In this document: positions 25,324-34,711 of the stretch, piece by piece
Layout: every line of letters starts with the position of its first letter
How positions within the stretch are numbered: position 1 is the stretch's first letter
Assembly (NCBI RefSeq): GCF_003386205.1
Contig: NZ_QRDY01000012.1
Coordinates: 1-64,000, forward strand
Length of the DNA: 64,000 nucleotides
Source of the DNA: Cohnella lupini
GTDB lineage: Bacteria; Bacillota; Bacilli; Paenibacillales; Paenibacillaceae
Reading direction: 5' to 3'
Position numbers and translations under genes: made by a program
Notes under the pieces: model-generated
The model's database searches: none
What the model saw: only the letters and a program-made list of their open reading frames with translations
What the model was told of the DNA's origin: nothing

Positions 25324-26493
25324 TCACTCCCATTTTATTTCCATAAAAGGGGATACTGACAGAAAGTCCCTAAACTGTTCGTATTCACGTTTTATGTCTT
25401 CCAAATCCGATTTCGTTCCTTTTACGGCCCGTATGAGAATATTTTTGGGAGTATGCTCCAAATCTATGAATTCGAGCAATTGCGTCCGATATCCGGCAAG
25501 CTCCAATAGATTCGCCCGAATGGCATCCGTAACCAACGCCGTAAATCGCTCCTTAAGAATGCCGTGCTTAAGCAAAGGCTTGAGTACAGGCTGGGAGATT
25601 TGTTTGAACAACTCGTGCTGGCAGCAGGGAACCGACAAAATAACGCTCGCATTCCAACCGATCGCTTTCAGCAGAGCCGCATCCGTTGCCGTATCGCAAG
25701 CGTGCAGAGTGACGACCATGTCGACCGAGTCATGCCCCTCGTAGTTCGAAATATCCCCCACGGAGAAGGTAAGGTCGTTCCATTTCAGCTGGGCGGCGAG
25801 TCTTGAACACGTTTCTATGACATCCTGCTTGAGATCCAACCCGATAATTCGAACGGGAAGCTGCTCTTTGATCGCGAGCAGGTGATATAAGGCAAAGGTA
25901 AGGTAAGACTTTCCGCATCCGAAATCGACGATGGTTAATTTCCTGCCGCGCGGTAGATCTGCGATCACGTCGGATACCATTTCGAGAAACCGGTTGATCT
26001 GCCGGAACTTGTCGTACTTCGCTTTCATGACGCGGCCCTCGGGCGTCATGACCCCGAGTTCGATTAAAAAAGGTACGGGTTCCCCATCGGGCAGTACGTA
26101 CGTCTTGCTGCGATTATGCGCTTGCGGGACGGCTTCCCTCTTCGTTTCTTTCGTTCGAGAAATAAGGGATAGAGCCCCCTTCTTGTTCGCCAGAATTTGC
26201 ACGTCGGCATCCGGAGTCTTGAACAAGGCTTGCTTATATTGTTCCATCGTTTCTTGCAGTTGTTGCTTCAGCTTGTCCGGAGCAACGTTATCGTGAAAAA
26301 CTTTATTATTAATCTGACGTTCGAATTGATAGAATATCCCTGTCTTAAGCTTGATCGGACGTACGGTCAGTTTGCGGGAAGTCTCCTCGTCTTTACGTCT
26401 CGGAGAACTGAACGAAGCTTGCAGAAGCCGGCCTTCCATTTCGATTTCGCTCAAAAACGCTAGCCATTCCTCGGGTTGCGCCTTGCCGTTCAT
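25324..26493 (-). CDS. Class I SAM-dependent methyltransferase (GSTCD/Methyltransf_32-like)
   Basis: A 389-residue protein. An N-terminal region of about 150 residues precedes a Rossmann methyltransferase domain with SAM motif I IVDFGCGKSYLTFALYHLL, motif II IIGLDLKQ and a motif IV-like SVPCCQHEL. The PCCQH element and long N-terminal part fit the Methyltransf_32 group, some of which act on RNA. The substrate is unknown. ATG 26493 follows GGAGAG and overlaps the upstream stop by four bases, so the two genes are coupled. Confidence 0.82.
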   Translation of the reverse strand: MNGKAQPEEWLAFLSEIEMEGRLLQASFSSPRRKDEETSRKLTVRPIKLKTGIFYQFERQINNKVFHDNVAPDKLKQQLQETMEQYKQALFKTPDADVQILANKKGALSLISRTKETKREAVPQAHNRSKTYVLPDGEPVPFLIELGVMTPEGRVMKAKYDKFRQINRFLEMVSDVIADLPRGRKLTIVDFGCGKSYLTFALYHLLAIKEQLPVRIIGLDLKQDVIETCSRLAAQLKWNDLTFSVGDISNYEGHDSVDMVVTLHACDTATDAALLKAIGWNASVILSVPCCQHELFKQISQPVLKPLLKHGILKERFTALVTDAIRANLLELAGYRTQLLEFIDLEHTPKNILIRAVKGTKSDLEDIKREYEQFRDFLSVSPFMEIKWE

Positions 26494-27152
26494 TTCGCAC
26501 TCTCCTTCATTAACGCAGCCCATTGCCTGCGTCCTTCTTCTAGCTCGTCGCGCGGCAATCCGCCCGCCTCCAGGTCAGAATCGGCATGCGCGGACAATCT
26601 TTCATAGAAAGCGCCGCCTTCCTCTGCCGATACGTTATCTTCTTCCACTAGCTCATATAACATATTTTCCGCATCGGCCAGTTGGCCGTTAAATTCGTAC
26701 CACGGCCACAAGGCTTGTTTCGTTTGGGCATCCATCTCGTATACGGATAACGCCGTTATGAGCTCGCCGACGCGGCCTCTGATGTCCCAGCCCTCTACTT
26801 CCATATCGTTTCTAATCAGATAAAGATTTAACCTCAGCGCCTTGGCGAATCTCGGAAAGCTTTCATCTTCCTCCCCCAAGTCCGCGAGCAGTTCGGCCTC
26901 CTGTTGCAGCACTGCCGCCACAACGGCGACCGATTCCGCGTTCGGGCTGCCCGTGACCTTCAGCATGGCCAACAAATCTTCATCCGATAAACCCATCGCG
27001 AGGCGCGAGCGCAAGCGCAGCTCCTTACCTAGAAATTCATCGATCAAACCCAACGCTTCCTTCTGCTTCTGCTGCTGGCGAAGCTGCATGGCTTTGCCGA
27101 TCATGAGTCCCGCTTGCGTCAGCAGGCGGACTAGATAATCGCGTTCAAACAT
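26490..27152 (-). CDS. Helical protein of unknown function (DUF6483-like)
   Basis: A 220-residue, all-helical, acidic cytosolic protein with TPR-like amphipathic repeats. It starts MFERDYLVRLLTQAGLMIGK and continues with a Lys/Gln-rich helix and DEFLGKELRLRSRLAMGLSD. This matches my memory of the DUF6483 family in Paenibacillus, but the name is tentative. It lies four bases after an alpha/beta hydrolase gene and overlaps the methyltransferase gene, so the three form one operon. GGGGGTG precedes the ATG. Confidence 0.7.
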   Translation of the reverse strand: MFERDYLVRLLTQAGLMIGKAMQLRQQQKQKEALGLIDEFLGKELRLRSRLAMGLSDEDLLAMLKVTGSPNAESVAVVAAVLQQEAELLADLGEEDESFPRFAKALRLNLYLIRNDMEVEGWDIRGRVGELITALSVYEMDAQTKQALWPWYEFNGQLADAENMLYELVEEDNVSAEEGGAFYERLSAHADSDLEAGGLPRDELEEGRRQWAALMKESAK

Positions 27153-27156
27153 GAAT

Positions 27157-27951
27157 TCACCCCCGACTGTCGTCCAGAAATAAATGGATGGCGTCGGCGA
27201 ATGCTTTGGGATCTTCTACCATTCCCATATGCGCGACGTTTGGAAGCAGAATTTGGGTTACGTTGTCTTTGGTAACCGGGAACCTTTTCTCCGGCGGGAT
27301 CACTTCGTCAAGCTCCCCGGCTAGAAGCAGCACGGGAACCTTCAAGCTTTCGAGAACCGCAGTCCGGTCCGGTCGTTCTCTCATTCCGAGAGCGCATCCG
27401 ATGGCACCATCCGGCGATGTTTCGTACCCTATTTCTATGGCTTTCTTCAATTTCTCGGGCATGCTCGCTCTGTGATCCGGAGCGAATAGCTTGGGGATCA
27501 AACCTTCCACGAAGGCCGCGACTCCTTCCGCCCGGATCGTCTCGGCCGCTTTAAGCCGATTAGCTTGCGCGGGCTCGCTGTCCGGATAAGTGGTCGAATG
27601 CACCAATCCGAACGCCGCTAGCCGCTCTTCGTACTTTTCCGCGAACGCTAAAGCCGCATATCCTCCCAACGAATGTCCGAAGAGATTCGCTTTAGGAATC
27701 TCGAGCTCGTCTAGAAGCGCCGCTATATCATCCGCTAACGCTTCCATGGAATAGATGCCTTCGCCCGTCGATGATTCGCCATGTCCTCTTAAGTCCGGAG
27801 CAATTACGCGTCCTCGGGAAGCAAGCAAGGGGACGACTTCGTCCCAATAGCGATGGCTTCCGCAATATCCGTGAAGGACGACAATAGGTTGGCCGCTGCC
27901 AGCCTCCGAATAAGCGATTGTTCTTCCGTTAGATAGCTTGATGCTTTTCAT
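27157..27951 (-). CDS. Alpha/beta hydrolase
   Basis: A 264-residue soluble hydrolase with the full catalytic triad: nucleophile Ser in LFGHSLGGYAAL (near residue 96), acid Asp in LLAGELDEVIPP and His in LPNVAHMGMVED. The oxyanion motif VVLHGYCGSH sits near residue 25. Cap-domain helices are present. It could be an esterase or C-C hydrolase; no substrate can be given. First gene of the operon with the DUF6483-like and methyltransferase genes. AAAGGAG precedes the ATG. Confidence 0.85.
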   Translation of the reverse strand: MKSIKLSNGRTIAYSEAGSGQPIVVLHGYCGSHRYWDEVVPLLASRGRVIAPDLRGHGESSTGEGIYSMEALADDIAALLDELEIPKANLFGHSLGGYAALAFAEKYEERLAAFGLVHSTTYPDSEPAQANRLKAAETIRAEGVAAFVEGLIPKLFAPDHRASMPEKLKKAIEIGYETSPDGAIGCALGMRERPDRTAVLESLKVPVLLLAGELDEVIPPEKRFPVTKDNVTQILLPNVAHMGMVEDPKAFADAIHLFLDDSRG

Positions 27952-27980
27952 CCGCTTTACACTCCTTTAATTGGTTGGAA

Positions 27981-28496
27981 TTATGCCTGCCACTGGACTA
28001 CGATTGCATCCGCTATTTCTTTAGCCATTGCCATTACGCTATATAGAGAAGTAGACTGCAGCGTCCAATAAGGCTTCAAGCTGGTCGCGTTCACGACGGC
28101 CGCGATGCTGTAAGCGCCTATGGCGCCGAATCCTCCGTTCACCGATTGCGCGGGAACGAGGGGACCTTGCCTGACGAGGTACGCTCCTACATTCTCGGGC
28201 CGGCCCAAGCAGGCATCTACTGCTATAATTGTACCCATGTCCGCCAATTTTGGCACGATTCCGGGCAGTTTATCCGCGTCGCAAGGCTCCCGCAACGTTC
28301 CGATAACCCTGCTAAACCCTCGTTCCTCTAGGAGAGTTCCCACCCATGGTCCGAGACAGTCTCCCGTCGACCGGTCCGTGCCTATGCAGAGGAAGGTCAA
28401 ATCCTCCTTGGCGTGAGCGGAAGCTATATCCCTCATAAAGCTTATTAATCCGTTCGCGTCCACCCGAACGGCTGCTTGTACGTTGCGGTCGAACAT
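27981..28496 (-). CDS. yyaC: Sporulation protein YyaC (germination-protease-like)
   Basis: A 171-residue protein of the YyaC family, related in fold to the HybD/GPR proteases. The diagnostic segment FLCIGTDRSTGDCLGPWVG and the later TIIAVDACLGRPENVG match the family closely. YyaC is made in the forespore of Bacillus; its substrate is unknown. GGGGAGGG lies four bases before the ATG. It stands 29 bases upstream of the hydrolase operon on the same strand. Confidence 0.9.
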   Translation of the reverse strand: MFDRNVQAAVRVDANGLISFMRDIASAHAKEDLTFLCIGTDRSTGDCLGPWVGTLLEERGFSRVIGTLREPCDADKLPGIVPKLADMGTIIAVDACLGRPENVGAYLVRQGPLVPAQSVNGGFGAIGAYSIAAVVNATSLKPYWTLQSTSLYSVMAMAKEIADAIVVQWQA

Positions 28497-28699
28497 ATTG
28501 CCCTCCCCGTCGCTTCCGAATAACGCTTGCTTATTTCTTCAGGTTACCACTCCCGCTTGAGGAATGCCACAGATGGACCCGATGGGCGGACATCGTTAGG
28601 CGGCTAAGTCTGTCTCCCGTCAATTGTTTCCGAGCGGCATGTCTTTCGCATATGTTACAATAACAGCATCCCTAATCCGTAATGAGAGGAAGTTGAAGA

Positions 28700-28921
28700 A
28701 TGGACTTAAACCAACCTACACAAGAAAACGTTGAATATATGATCGAGGCCATCAAAACCAAACTTCGCATGGCAACAGGCGCGGCGATGCAAGCATCGAG
28801 CTTCACGAACGAGAAATACGAAGATTTGAAAGACATTTACGACATGGTGGCATCCAAGGACAGATTCAGCATCAGCGAAGTCGAAGCGCTCGTCTCCGAG
28901 CTTGGCAAATTGCGTAGTTAA
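28700..28921 (+). CDS. yfkK: DUF1128/UPF0435 family protein (YfkK-like)
   Basis: A 73-residue helical cytosolic protein of the DUF1128 family, known from most Bacillales but without known function. Family-like segments are EYMIEAIKTKLRMATGAAMQ and YEDLKDIYDMVASKDRFSIS. AGAGGAAG precedes the ATG. It is monocistronic with a terminator 35 bases after the stop codon. Confidence 0.9.
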   Translation: MDLNQPTQENVEYMIEAIKTKLRMATGAAMQASSFTNEKYEDLKDIYDMVASKDRFSISEVEALVSELGKLRS

Positions 28922-28955
28922 GCTATTGCAAGATAATAAATCATGTAAAAGAAAC

Positions 28956-28991
28956 GGCGGTGCAAGGGTTATCCTTGCATCGCCATCTTTG
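28956..28991 (+). terminator. Terminator of the DUF1128 gene
   Basis: GGCGGTGCAAGG (28956-28967) pairs with CCTTGCATCGCC (28973-28984) with one G-T pair, followed by a T-rich tract. Confidence 0.75.
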
Positions 28992-29444
28992 ATTTTGGTC
29001 TAATGCTGCTTTTTGAGCAGGTTGCGGACAATCTAGAGCCATCCAACCTCCAAGCTCACCTTTCGGCAAGACTCGAAGCAGAAAACGCCGCAATCCCCCG
29101 CTGTTCTTCAATTGTCCGATTACTCTCTCCGGTTCATTCATCCGCCCAAAGATCATGTATCATGCATAGCCTTCTAGGAACATAGGAGCCGCCTTTCCGT
29201 AGTCGATTTTTTCGACTATGACGAGCGCCCATTTCTGTGACACCTTACCACGAGACAGACACCACCAATTTATATAGCGACAAGCAACATGCTTCTGCCC
29301 ATTTCTTCCCGTAATTACCGGAGCAGCTAGAATGATTGCGTTTCCATCGAAAATATTGATACCTAACATGAAAAAGGCTCAATAACTGGTTTTGTCTCCC
29401 AACTGTTATGCTATTCTCACAAAGAAGCGCAGGAGGCGAAAAAC
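28985..29444. other. 460-base stretch without a convincing gene
   Basis: No reading frame here has both a ribosome binding site and a recognisable product. The longest candidate is a 69-codon frame on the minus strand at 29160-29369; its middle (RYINWWCLSRGKVSQKWALV) looks protein-like but it has no ribosome binding site. The region is richer in A/T than its surroundings and could hold remnants of lost genes. Confidence 0.4.
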
Positions 29445-29606
29445 ATGTTGATTCATGAATACTCTACCTATAAAATATGGGAAAGCGATCAGCAGGAACG
29501 CGGTATACGTTTATCAAGGTTAGTGGACGCAAGGGACGTCAGGGCTACTCCCTCACGCCATACTTGGTTGGGCTTGCTCTTGTCTAAGCTCTCGGGTCTG
29601 CACTAA
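29445..29606 (+). CDS. 53-residue peptide upstream of a LysR gene
   Basis: A short open frame beginning MLIHEYSTYKIWESDQQERG, with an ideal AGGAGG eight bases before the ATG. The product is soluble, Arg-rich in the middle (RLSRLVDARDVRATPSRHT) and ends LLLSKLSGLH. It ends 40 bases before the LysR gene, so it is probably cotranscribed and might be a leader peptide or an independent small protein. No family was recognised. Confidence 0.5.
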   Translation: MLIHEYSTYKIWESDQQERGIRLSRLVDARDVRATPSRHTWLGLLLSKLSGLH

Positions 29607-29646
29607 TACCGCTGCTGTTCGTATCATGAAGGGGCGATGATACGGC

Positions 29647-30543
29647 ATGGATTTAATTTACTTGAGATCGTTCCTGGAAGTCGCTCGCTGTCAAAGTTTC
29701 ACAAAAGCGGCAGAAAACCTCGGTTACGTGCAATCCAGCGTCACCGCGCAAATTCAGAAATTGGAAAACGAATACGGCGTTGTACTATTCGAACGTTATG
29801 GACGCACTATGCGGCTTACATCTGCCGGCGAGCAATTACGTGGCATGTTCGAGAAGATTCTCGAAATATACGACGACTCCAAACGGCTGATCTCCAGACA
29901 AGCCAAAGGAAACCTTGAAATCGGAACGATCGAATCGCTGATGGGATTTTACTTGCCGCCGCTACTCCACCGTTTCTTGCAAAGCTTCCCCGACTTCAAC
30001 CTTCAGGTAAAAGAGCTTGACCGATCGGATATGCTGCAGTCTATTAGATCGGGCATACTGGACATGGGCATCCTAATCGATCACCCCATCGTCGACGACG
30101 ATATCGAAACTACCATCATACGCCAGGAGCCGCTCGTGCTTGTCGCTAACCCATTCCATCCGCTCTGCTCGGCGGACGCGATCGGCGTACAAGAATTAGG
30201 CAGCCATAATCTAATCGTGACTCAACTAGGCTGTCCTTATCGCGCAGCGCTCGAACGTCTTCTAGAACAGAATGGCATCGCCTATCATATTCATAGCGAA
30301 TTCGGCACTCTTGAAGCGATTAAGCAATGCGTCGGCTTCGGCCTTGGAATCGCTCTTCTCCCTCATATTTCCGTCAAACGGGAACTCACCGAACAAAGAT
30401 TGGTCACCCTTCCGTTTAATCATTCAGACATCACTTTCTTTACCCAAATCGTACATCACAAGAAAAAATGGCTAAGTCCCGCATTCCGGCATCTGATCGA
30501 GCTGCTGGCGGAACCCGGCGATGTCTCCGACTCTCTGCATTAA
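29647..30543 (+). CDS. LysR-family transcriptional regulator
   Basis: A 298-residue regulator with an N-terminal winged helix (MDLIYLRSFLEVARCQSFTK; AAENLGYVQSSVTAQIQKLE) and a periplasmic-binding-like effector domain from about residue 90. The GFGLGIALLP segment near the C terminus is a usual LysR feature. The effector and target are unknown: no divergent metabolic gene lies next to it, and the only close partner is the 53-residue gene upstream. A terminator follows. Confidence 0.92.
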   Translation: MDLIYLRSFLEVARCQSFTKAAENLGYVQSSVTAQIQKLENEYGVVLFERYGRTMRLTSAGEQLRGMFEKILEIYDDSKRLISRQAKGNLEIGTIESLMGFYLPPLLHRFLQSFPDFNLQVKELDRSDMLQSIRSGILDMGILIDHPIVDDDIETTIIRQEPLVLVANPFHPLCSADAIGVQELGSHNLIVTQLGCPYRAALERLLEQNGIAYHIHSEFGTLEAIKQCVGFGLGIALLPHISVKRELTEQRLVTLPFNHSDITFFTQIVHHKKKWLSPAFRHLIELLAEPGDVSDSLH

Positions 30544-30558
30544 GCTCTAGATAACGCC

Positions 30559-30598
30559 AACAACCCGCCTCGGGAATTCCGTAGGCGGGTTGTTTTCA
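30559..30598 (+). terminator. Terminator of the LysR gene
   Basis: AACAACCCGCCT (30559-30570) pairs perfectly with AGGCGGGTTGTT (30583-30594), followed by TTTTC-type bases. Confidence 0.85.
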
Positions 30599-30607
30599 GT
30601 CCGGATC

Positions 30608-30722
30608 TTACTGAACGAGAGGTCGCAATAGAGCTACCGCTTCCTCCGCTTCTATTTCCGCAAATCCAATCCTTTAATGAATTGCCAAGTCTCCTCGTGC
30701 TCTAAGGTCGAGCCCTCTCAAG
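30608..30722 (-). pseudogene. Possible C-terminal gene remnant downstream of galT
   Basis: On the minus strand, directly after galT, two short frames read as protein: STLEHEETWQFIKGL in one and GFAEIEAEEAVALLRPLVQ with a stop in another. A single frameshift would join them into one C terminus. There is no start or ribosome binding site. The parent gene was not recognised, and chance cannot be excluded. Confidence 0.25.
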
Positions 30723-30746
30723 GTTGTATGAACAGTCTTCCGGCGC

Positions 30747-32342
30747 CTACACCAGTCCCGTATCGGTCAGGAAACGACGGAATGCCGCGCGTCCGGGTTC
30801 TGTTCCTTTGTATACGCCCGCATCCTGCAGAACGGCGTAGAACTTGTCCCCGACGTCGGCTTGGAGCAATAAGCGCACGGCATCGTCCGATCCATCCGTG
30901 CCGTAGAGGTCGACCAGCGTCCAGATCCAATCCGCGTGTTTGTTAAGCGGATGCTCCGGCGAAGCGATCTCCGCTTCGTCATAAGGAGCTCGTCCGGTCA
31001 GTATGTCCGAGATCAGCCCCAGTTCGGCTTGCAATCTTCCCGGCAATACGGCGAGTCCCATCACTTCGATCAGACCGATATTTTCCTTCTTAATATGGTG
31101 GAGCTCCTGGTGAGGGTGGAAAATACCATCCGGATGCTCCGCGCTCGTACGATTGTTGCGAAGCACCAAATCGAGTTCGTATATCCCGTTATCCTTGAAT
31201 CTGGCGATCGGCGTAATCGTATTGTGTTCGACGCGGCCGTCTTCCCTCTCGCTGAAGGCGAGGATCTCGGCGGACTCGTCGCTGTATCCGCGCCACTTGG
31301 CAAGCACTTCGGCAGCCGTCTCCAGAATCACATGACGATTGCCGGAACGAAGGCGCAGCACGGACATCGGCCACTGAACCAACCCGATCTTCACGTCGGG
31401 CTGGTTGGCGCCGGTCAGCCATTCCGGCACGGGAGCCGTCTCCATCGGGAACACGTGGCGTCCCGCTTGGAAATGGTCGTGGTTCAGGATCGATCCTCCG
31501 ACGATCGGAAGGTCCGCGTTCGAGCCGATGAAATAGTGCGGAAATTGCTCGACGAAATCGAGTAGCCTCGAGAAGGTCGTCGGCGATATTTTCATCGGAA
31601 CATGCTCGCCGCGGAAGACAATGCTATGCTCGTTGTAGTAGACGTAAGGCGAATATTGGAAGAACCAATCCTCTTGGTTCAGACTCAAGGGTAAAATACG
31701 TAGATTCTGACGAGCGGGATGATCCGGACGTCCGGCATATCCGACGTTCTCCCTGCATAACAAACATTTCGGATAACTGGATTGCGGCAGCTTCTTGAGC
31801 AATGCGATTTCCCGCGGATCCTTCTCCGGCTTGGAGAGATTCACCGTAATCTCGATCTCTCCGTCCGGTGTACGGTGTTTCCAATATCCGTTCTTCTTAA
31901 TACGATCCATCCGAATATAGTTGGAATCGATATTCAGCTTGTAGAACCAATCCGTCGCATAGGCAACACCTTGCCGCTGCGAGATCGATTGGAACTGTCG
32001 CGCCGTCTCCGAGGGTCTCGCCAAGAGCAAGCCCATGATCCTCGCATCGAACAAGTCGCGGTACGTCAGCGTATCGTCGGGCATTAAATCCCTGAAGAAC
32101 GCCGCGTCCAACAGCGGCTCAAGCAGAGGCACCGGGCTATCGGGAAGCGTATCCGCCTCAATTCGCACGCCCTCCGCAGGTTCCTTCACGCCGAATAAAT
32201 CCAGAAGGGAATTGCGCGCCGAATCTACATCGAGGGTTTCGATAAGTCCATTGCGATGAGCGAACGCGATCAGTCTCTCGATCAGGATCGCCAGCATGTG
32301 ATCTGTCGGGGCCGATGGGATCGATGATGTCGTTTCTTGCAT
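30747..32342 (-). CDS. galT: UDP-glucose--hexose-1-phosphate uridylyltransferase (type 2)
   Basis: A 531-residue enzyme of the Leloir pathway, exchanging UMP between UDP-glucose and galactose-1-phosphate. The length and sequence fit the Firmicutes type 2 GalT family rather than the shorter E. coli type. The nucleotide-transfer region shows DGIFHPHQELHHIKKENIGL; other family segments include GSILNHDHFQAGRH. ATG 32342 follows GGGAGGAG by five bases; upstream in-frame codons run into galE. Third gene of galK-galE-galT, 14 bases after galE. Confidence 0.95.
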   Translation of the reverse strand: MQETTSSIPSAPTDHMLAILIERLIAFAHRNGLIETLDVDSARNSLLDLFGVKEPAEGVRIEADTLPDSPVPLLEPLLDAAFFRDLMPDDTLTYRDLFDARIMGLLLARPSETARQFQSISQRQGVAYATDWFYKLNIDSNYIRMDRIKKNGYWKHRTPDGEIEITVNLSKPEKDPREIALLKKLPQSSYPKCLLCRENVGYAGRPDHPARQNLRILPLSLNQEDWFFQYSPYVYYNEHSIVFRGEHVPMKISPTTFSRLLDFVEQFPHYFIGSNADLPIVGGSILNHDHFQAGRHVFPMETAPVPEWLTGANQPDVKIGLVQWPMSVLRLRSGNRHVILETAAEVLAKWRGYSDESAEILAFSEREDGRVEHNTITPIARFKDNGIYELDLVLRNNRTSAEHPDGIFHPHQELHHIKKENIGLIEVMGLAVLPGRLQAELGLISDILTGRAPYDEAEIASPEHPLNKHADWIWTLVDLYGTDGSDDAVRLLLQADVGDKFYAVLQDAGVYKGTEPGRAAFRRFLTDTGLV

Positions 32343-32356
32343 GCCGTCTCCTCCCA

Positions 32357-33343
32357 TTACTTCGCGTAACCCGTCGGGTTCTCGCGATGCCAGTTCCACG
32401 CGCTCGTTACGATATCCTCCAACTTGTCGCGGCGCGGAGTCCATCCCAGCTCTTTGCGGGCACGATCCGAAGAAGCGATCAATACGGCAGGGTCCCCCGC
32501 CCGGCGCGGCTCGATGGCGGCCGGAATCGAATGGCCCGTAACTTTACGCGATACGTCGATGACTTGCTTAACGGAATAACCGTTGCCGCTGCCCAAGTTG
32601 TAGATCGCGCTGTCCTCGCCTTTGCGCAGCCTTCCCAGAGCAAGGATGTGGGCGTCCGCCAAGTCGCTGACGTGAACGTAATCGCGAATGCAGGTTCCGT
32701 CTTCCGTGTCGTAATCGTCGCCGAATACCGAGATGTGCTCGCGCTGGCCAAGAGCGACTTGCAGCACTAGCGGAACGAGGTGGGTTTCCGGACTATGGTC
32801 CTCTCCGATCTTCCCGGACTCGTGCGCTCCCGCCGCGTTAAAGTACCGCAGGGAGACGAACTTGATTCCGTGGGCGACGTCGAACCAGCGAATCATTTTC
32901 TCCATCGCCAGCTTCGTTTCCCCGTAGGTATTGGTAGGCAAAGTGCGGTCGAATTCGTCGATCGGCACTCGTTCCGGTTCGCCGTACGTCGCAGCCGTCG
33001 AAGAGAACACGATGCGGGATACTCCGGCCTTCTGCATTTGCTCGAGTAGGCATAACGTGCCGTAAACGTTGTTGTGATAATATTTGCCCGGATCCTTCAT
33101 GCTTTCGCCGACCAAGGAATTCGCCGCAAAATGAATGACTCCGTCTATGTCGTTCTCCTGAAATACCTTCGCGAGGAAATCAGCGTCCCTCAGATCGCCT
33201 TCATACAGCTTTCCTCCGAGAATGGCATTCCGGTGACCTTGATATAAATTATCGACGATGACGACCTGCTCGCCTTGCTCCAATAAAGCCGCTACCGCAT
33301 GAGACCCGATATACCCCGCTCCGCCTGTTACAAGTACCGCCAT
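32357..33343 (-). CDS. galE: UDP-glucose 4-epimerase
   Basis: A 328-residue short-chain-dehydrogenase-type epimerase interconverting UDP-glucose and UDP-galactose. The NAD loop GGAGYIGSH is at residues 7-15, the catalytic pair is in [11 protein letters not shown] (Ser/Thr) and NTYGETK (YxxxK), and [18 protein letters not shown] is typical of GalE. Length is normal. It lies three bases after galK, in the gal operon. Confidence 0.96.
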   Translation of the reverse strand: MAVLVTGGAGYIGSHAVAALLEQGEQVVIVDNLYQGHRNAILGGKLYEGDLRDADFLAKVFQENDIDGVIHFAANSLVGESMKDPGKYYHNNVYGTLCLLEQMQKAGVSRIVFSSTAATYGEPERVPIDEFDRTLPTNTYGETKLAMEKMIRWFDVAHGIKFVSLRYFNAAGAHESGKIGEDHSPETHLVPLVLQVALGQREHISVFGDDYDTEDGTCIRDYVHVSDLADAHILALGRLRKGEDSAIYNLGSGNGYSVKQVIDVSRKVTGHSIPAAIEPRRAGDPAVLIASSDRARKELGWTPRRDKLEDIVTSAWNWHRENPTGYAK

Positions 33344-33346
33344 GAT

Positions 33347-34531
33347 TTATGCCTCCCCTTTCAGTTGGTGTACTCCGTCCCCGATATCGCATACGTAGAA
33401 TGCCGGCGTCAATCCCGTTGCCGTTTCGTACTTGCTTCCGACTTCCTCGATGAATCGTTCCACGGAATCTTGATGAACGAGGGATACCGTGCAACCTCCG
33501 AAGCCCGCCCCCGTCATACGGGAACCTAGTACGCCCGGAACGGCGCGAGCGGCGTCGACCATCGTATCCAATTCGATTCCCGTAACTTCGTACAGATCCC
33601 TGAGGGAATCATGAGAAGCGTTCATCAATTGGCCGAAAGCGGCTAGATCGTTGTCCCTCAGCACTCCCATTGAGCGCGAGACGCGATGGATTTCTTCCAC
33701 GACGTGGCGCGCGCGACGGCGAACGGTTTCATCCTTAATAAGGTGCTCGTTCGCTTGATATTGCTCCAGCGTCAATTGTCCGAGCAACGTCAGCTCCGGG
33801 AAAGCCTGCTTCAAGTCCCGCACCGCTTGTTCGCATTGGGAGCGGCGTTCGTTGTATTTGGAATCCACGAGTCCGCGCCGTTTGTTCGTGTTGCCGATGA
33901 CTAGCTTGTACTCTCCGGATCTGAAGGGCACCAGCTCGTATTTCAAGGTATCGCAATCTAGTAAAATAGCGTGGTCTTTCCGGCCGTTCGCCACGGCGAA
34001 TTGGTCCATGATGCCGCATTTGACGCCGATGTATTCGTTTTCCGCATGCTGGGACCACAGAGCGATCTGCACGGTGTCCGTCGGCTTGCCTTCCAAGGTC
34101 AGGAAGGCGTAAGCCGTGACGACTTCGATTGAAGCAGAAGAGGAAAGACCCGCTCCGTTCGGAATTTCGCCGTGAAAGAGAAGATTATAACCGCGACTTA
34201 GAGAAATGTTTCTTTGGGCAAGCTCCCAGACGACGCCTTTCGGGTAGTTGGCCCAGTCATCCTCTTCCGCGAAAGCGATGTTATCTAAGGATACTTCTTT
34301 GGAAGCCTCCGGAAAATTAGTAGAGGCCAAGCCGAGCTTGCGATCGTTTCTCGGAGCGATCAGCAGCGTCGTCCCGAACGTTAACGCCGCGGGGAACACG
34401 GAACCGCCGTTGTAATCCGTATGTTCGCCGATCAGATTGACGCGGCCCGGCGCCAGAAACGCTTGAACGTCGGCTTCGTTGCCGCCGAATTGCAGGATGA
34501 ACTTCTGTTTCAACTCTGTTAGCTGTGCCAT
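33347..34531 (-). CDS. galK: Galactokinase
   Basis: A 394-residue GHMP-family kinase that phosphorylates galactose at C1. The galactokinase signature GRVNLIGEHTDYNGG is near residue 29, the ATP loop GAGLSSSASIEV near 120, and the C-terminal MTGAGFGGCTVSLV motif is present. First gene of the operon, divergent from an AraC regulator. AGGAGAG precedes the ATG. Confidence 0.96.
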   Translation of the reverse strand: MAQLTELKQKFILQFGGNEADVQAFLAPGRVNLIGEHTDYNGGSVFPAALTFGTTLLIAPRNDRKLGLASTNFPEASKEVSLDNIAFAEEDDWANYPKGVVWELAQRNISLSRGYNLLFHGEIPNGAGLSSSASIEVVTAYAFLTLEGKPTDTVQIALWSQHAENEYIGVKCGIMDQFAVANGRKDHAILLDCDTLKYELVPFRSGEYKLVIGNTNKRRGLVDSKYNERRSQCEQAVRDLKQAFPELTLLGQLTLEQYQANEHLIKDETVRRRARHVVEEIHRVSRSMGVLRDNDLAAFGQLMNASHDSLRDLYEVTGIELDTMVDAARAVPGVLGSRMTGAGFGGCTVSLVHQDSVERFIEEVGSKYETATGLTPAFYVCDIGDGVHQLKGEA

Positions 34532-34572
34532 CTAGAATATCATCTCTCCTTGAAGGTTCGTCGTTTGATCCT

Positions 34573-34578
34573 AGTATA
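34573..34578 (-). promoter_or_regulatory. Likely -10 element of the gal operon promoter
   Basis: The minus strand has TATACT 42 bases before galK, with no good -35 at 16-18 bases. That is what an activator-dependent promoter looks like and fits control by the divergent AraC protein, but the link is inferred. Confidence 0.35.
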
Positions 34579-34711
34579 CCGAATAGGAGAGCGAATGAGA
34601 AATGGCGTGATATGCTTTCAATATGGAGAAATGTGACTTTCCTCCAAGAACTGCATTAGACTTTCGTGATAAGATAAGAGGAATCAGCTTCCTGCAGGAG
34701 GAAACCCAGTC

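Noticed and set aside
29160-29369. 69-codon minus-strand frame with protein-like composition
   Set aside because: No ribosome binding site, no recognised family and no conserved neighbour; kept only as part of the unassigned stretch.
30747-34531. Gal genes as recently acquired
   Set aside because: Base composition and ribosome binding sites look like the neighbours and no mobile element or repeat flanks them.
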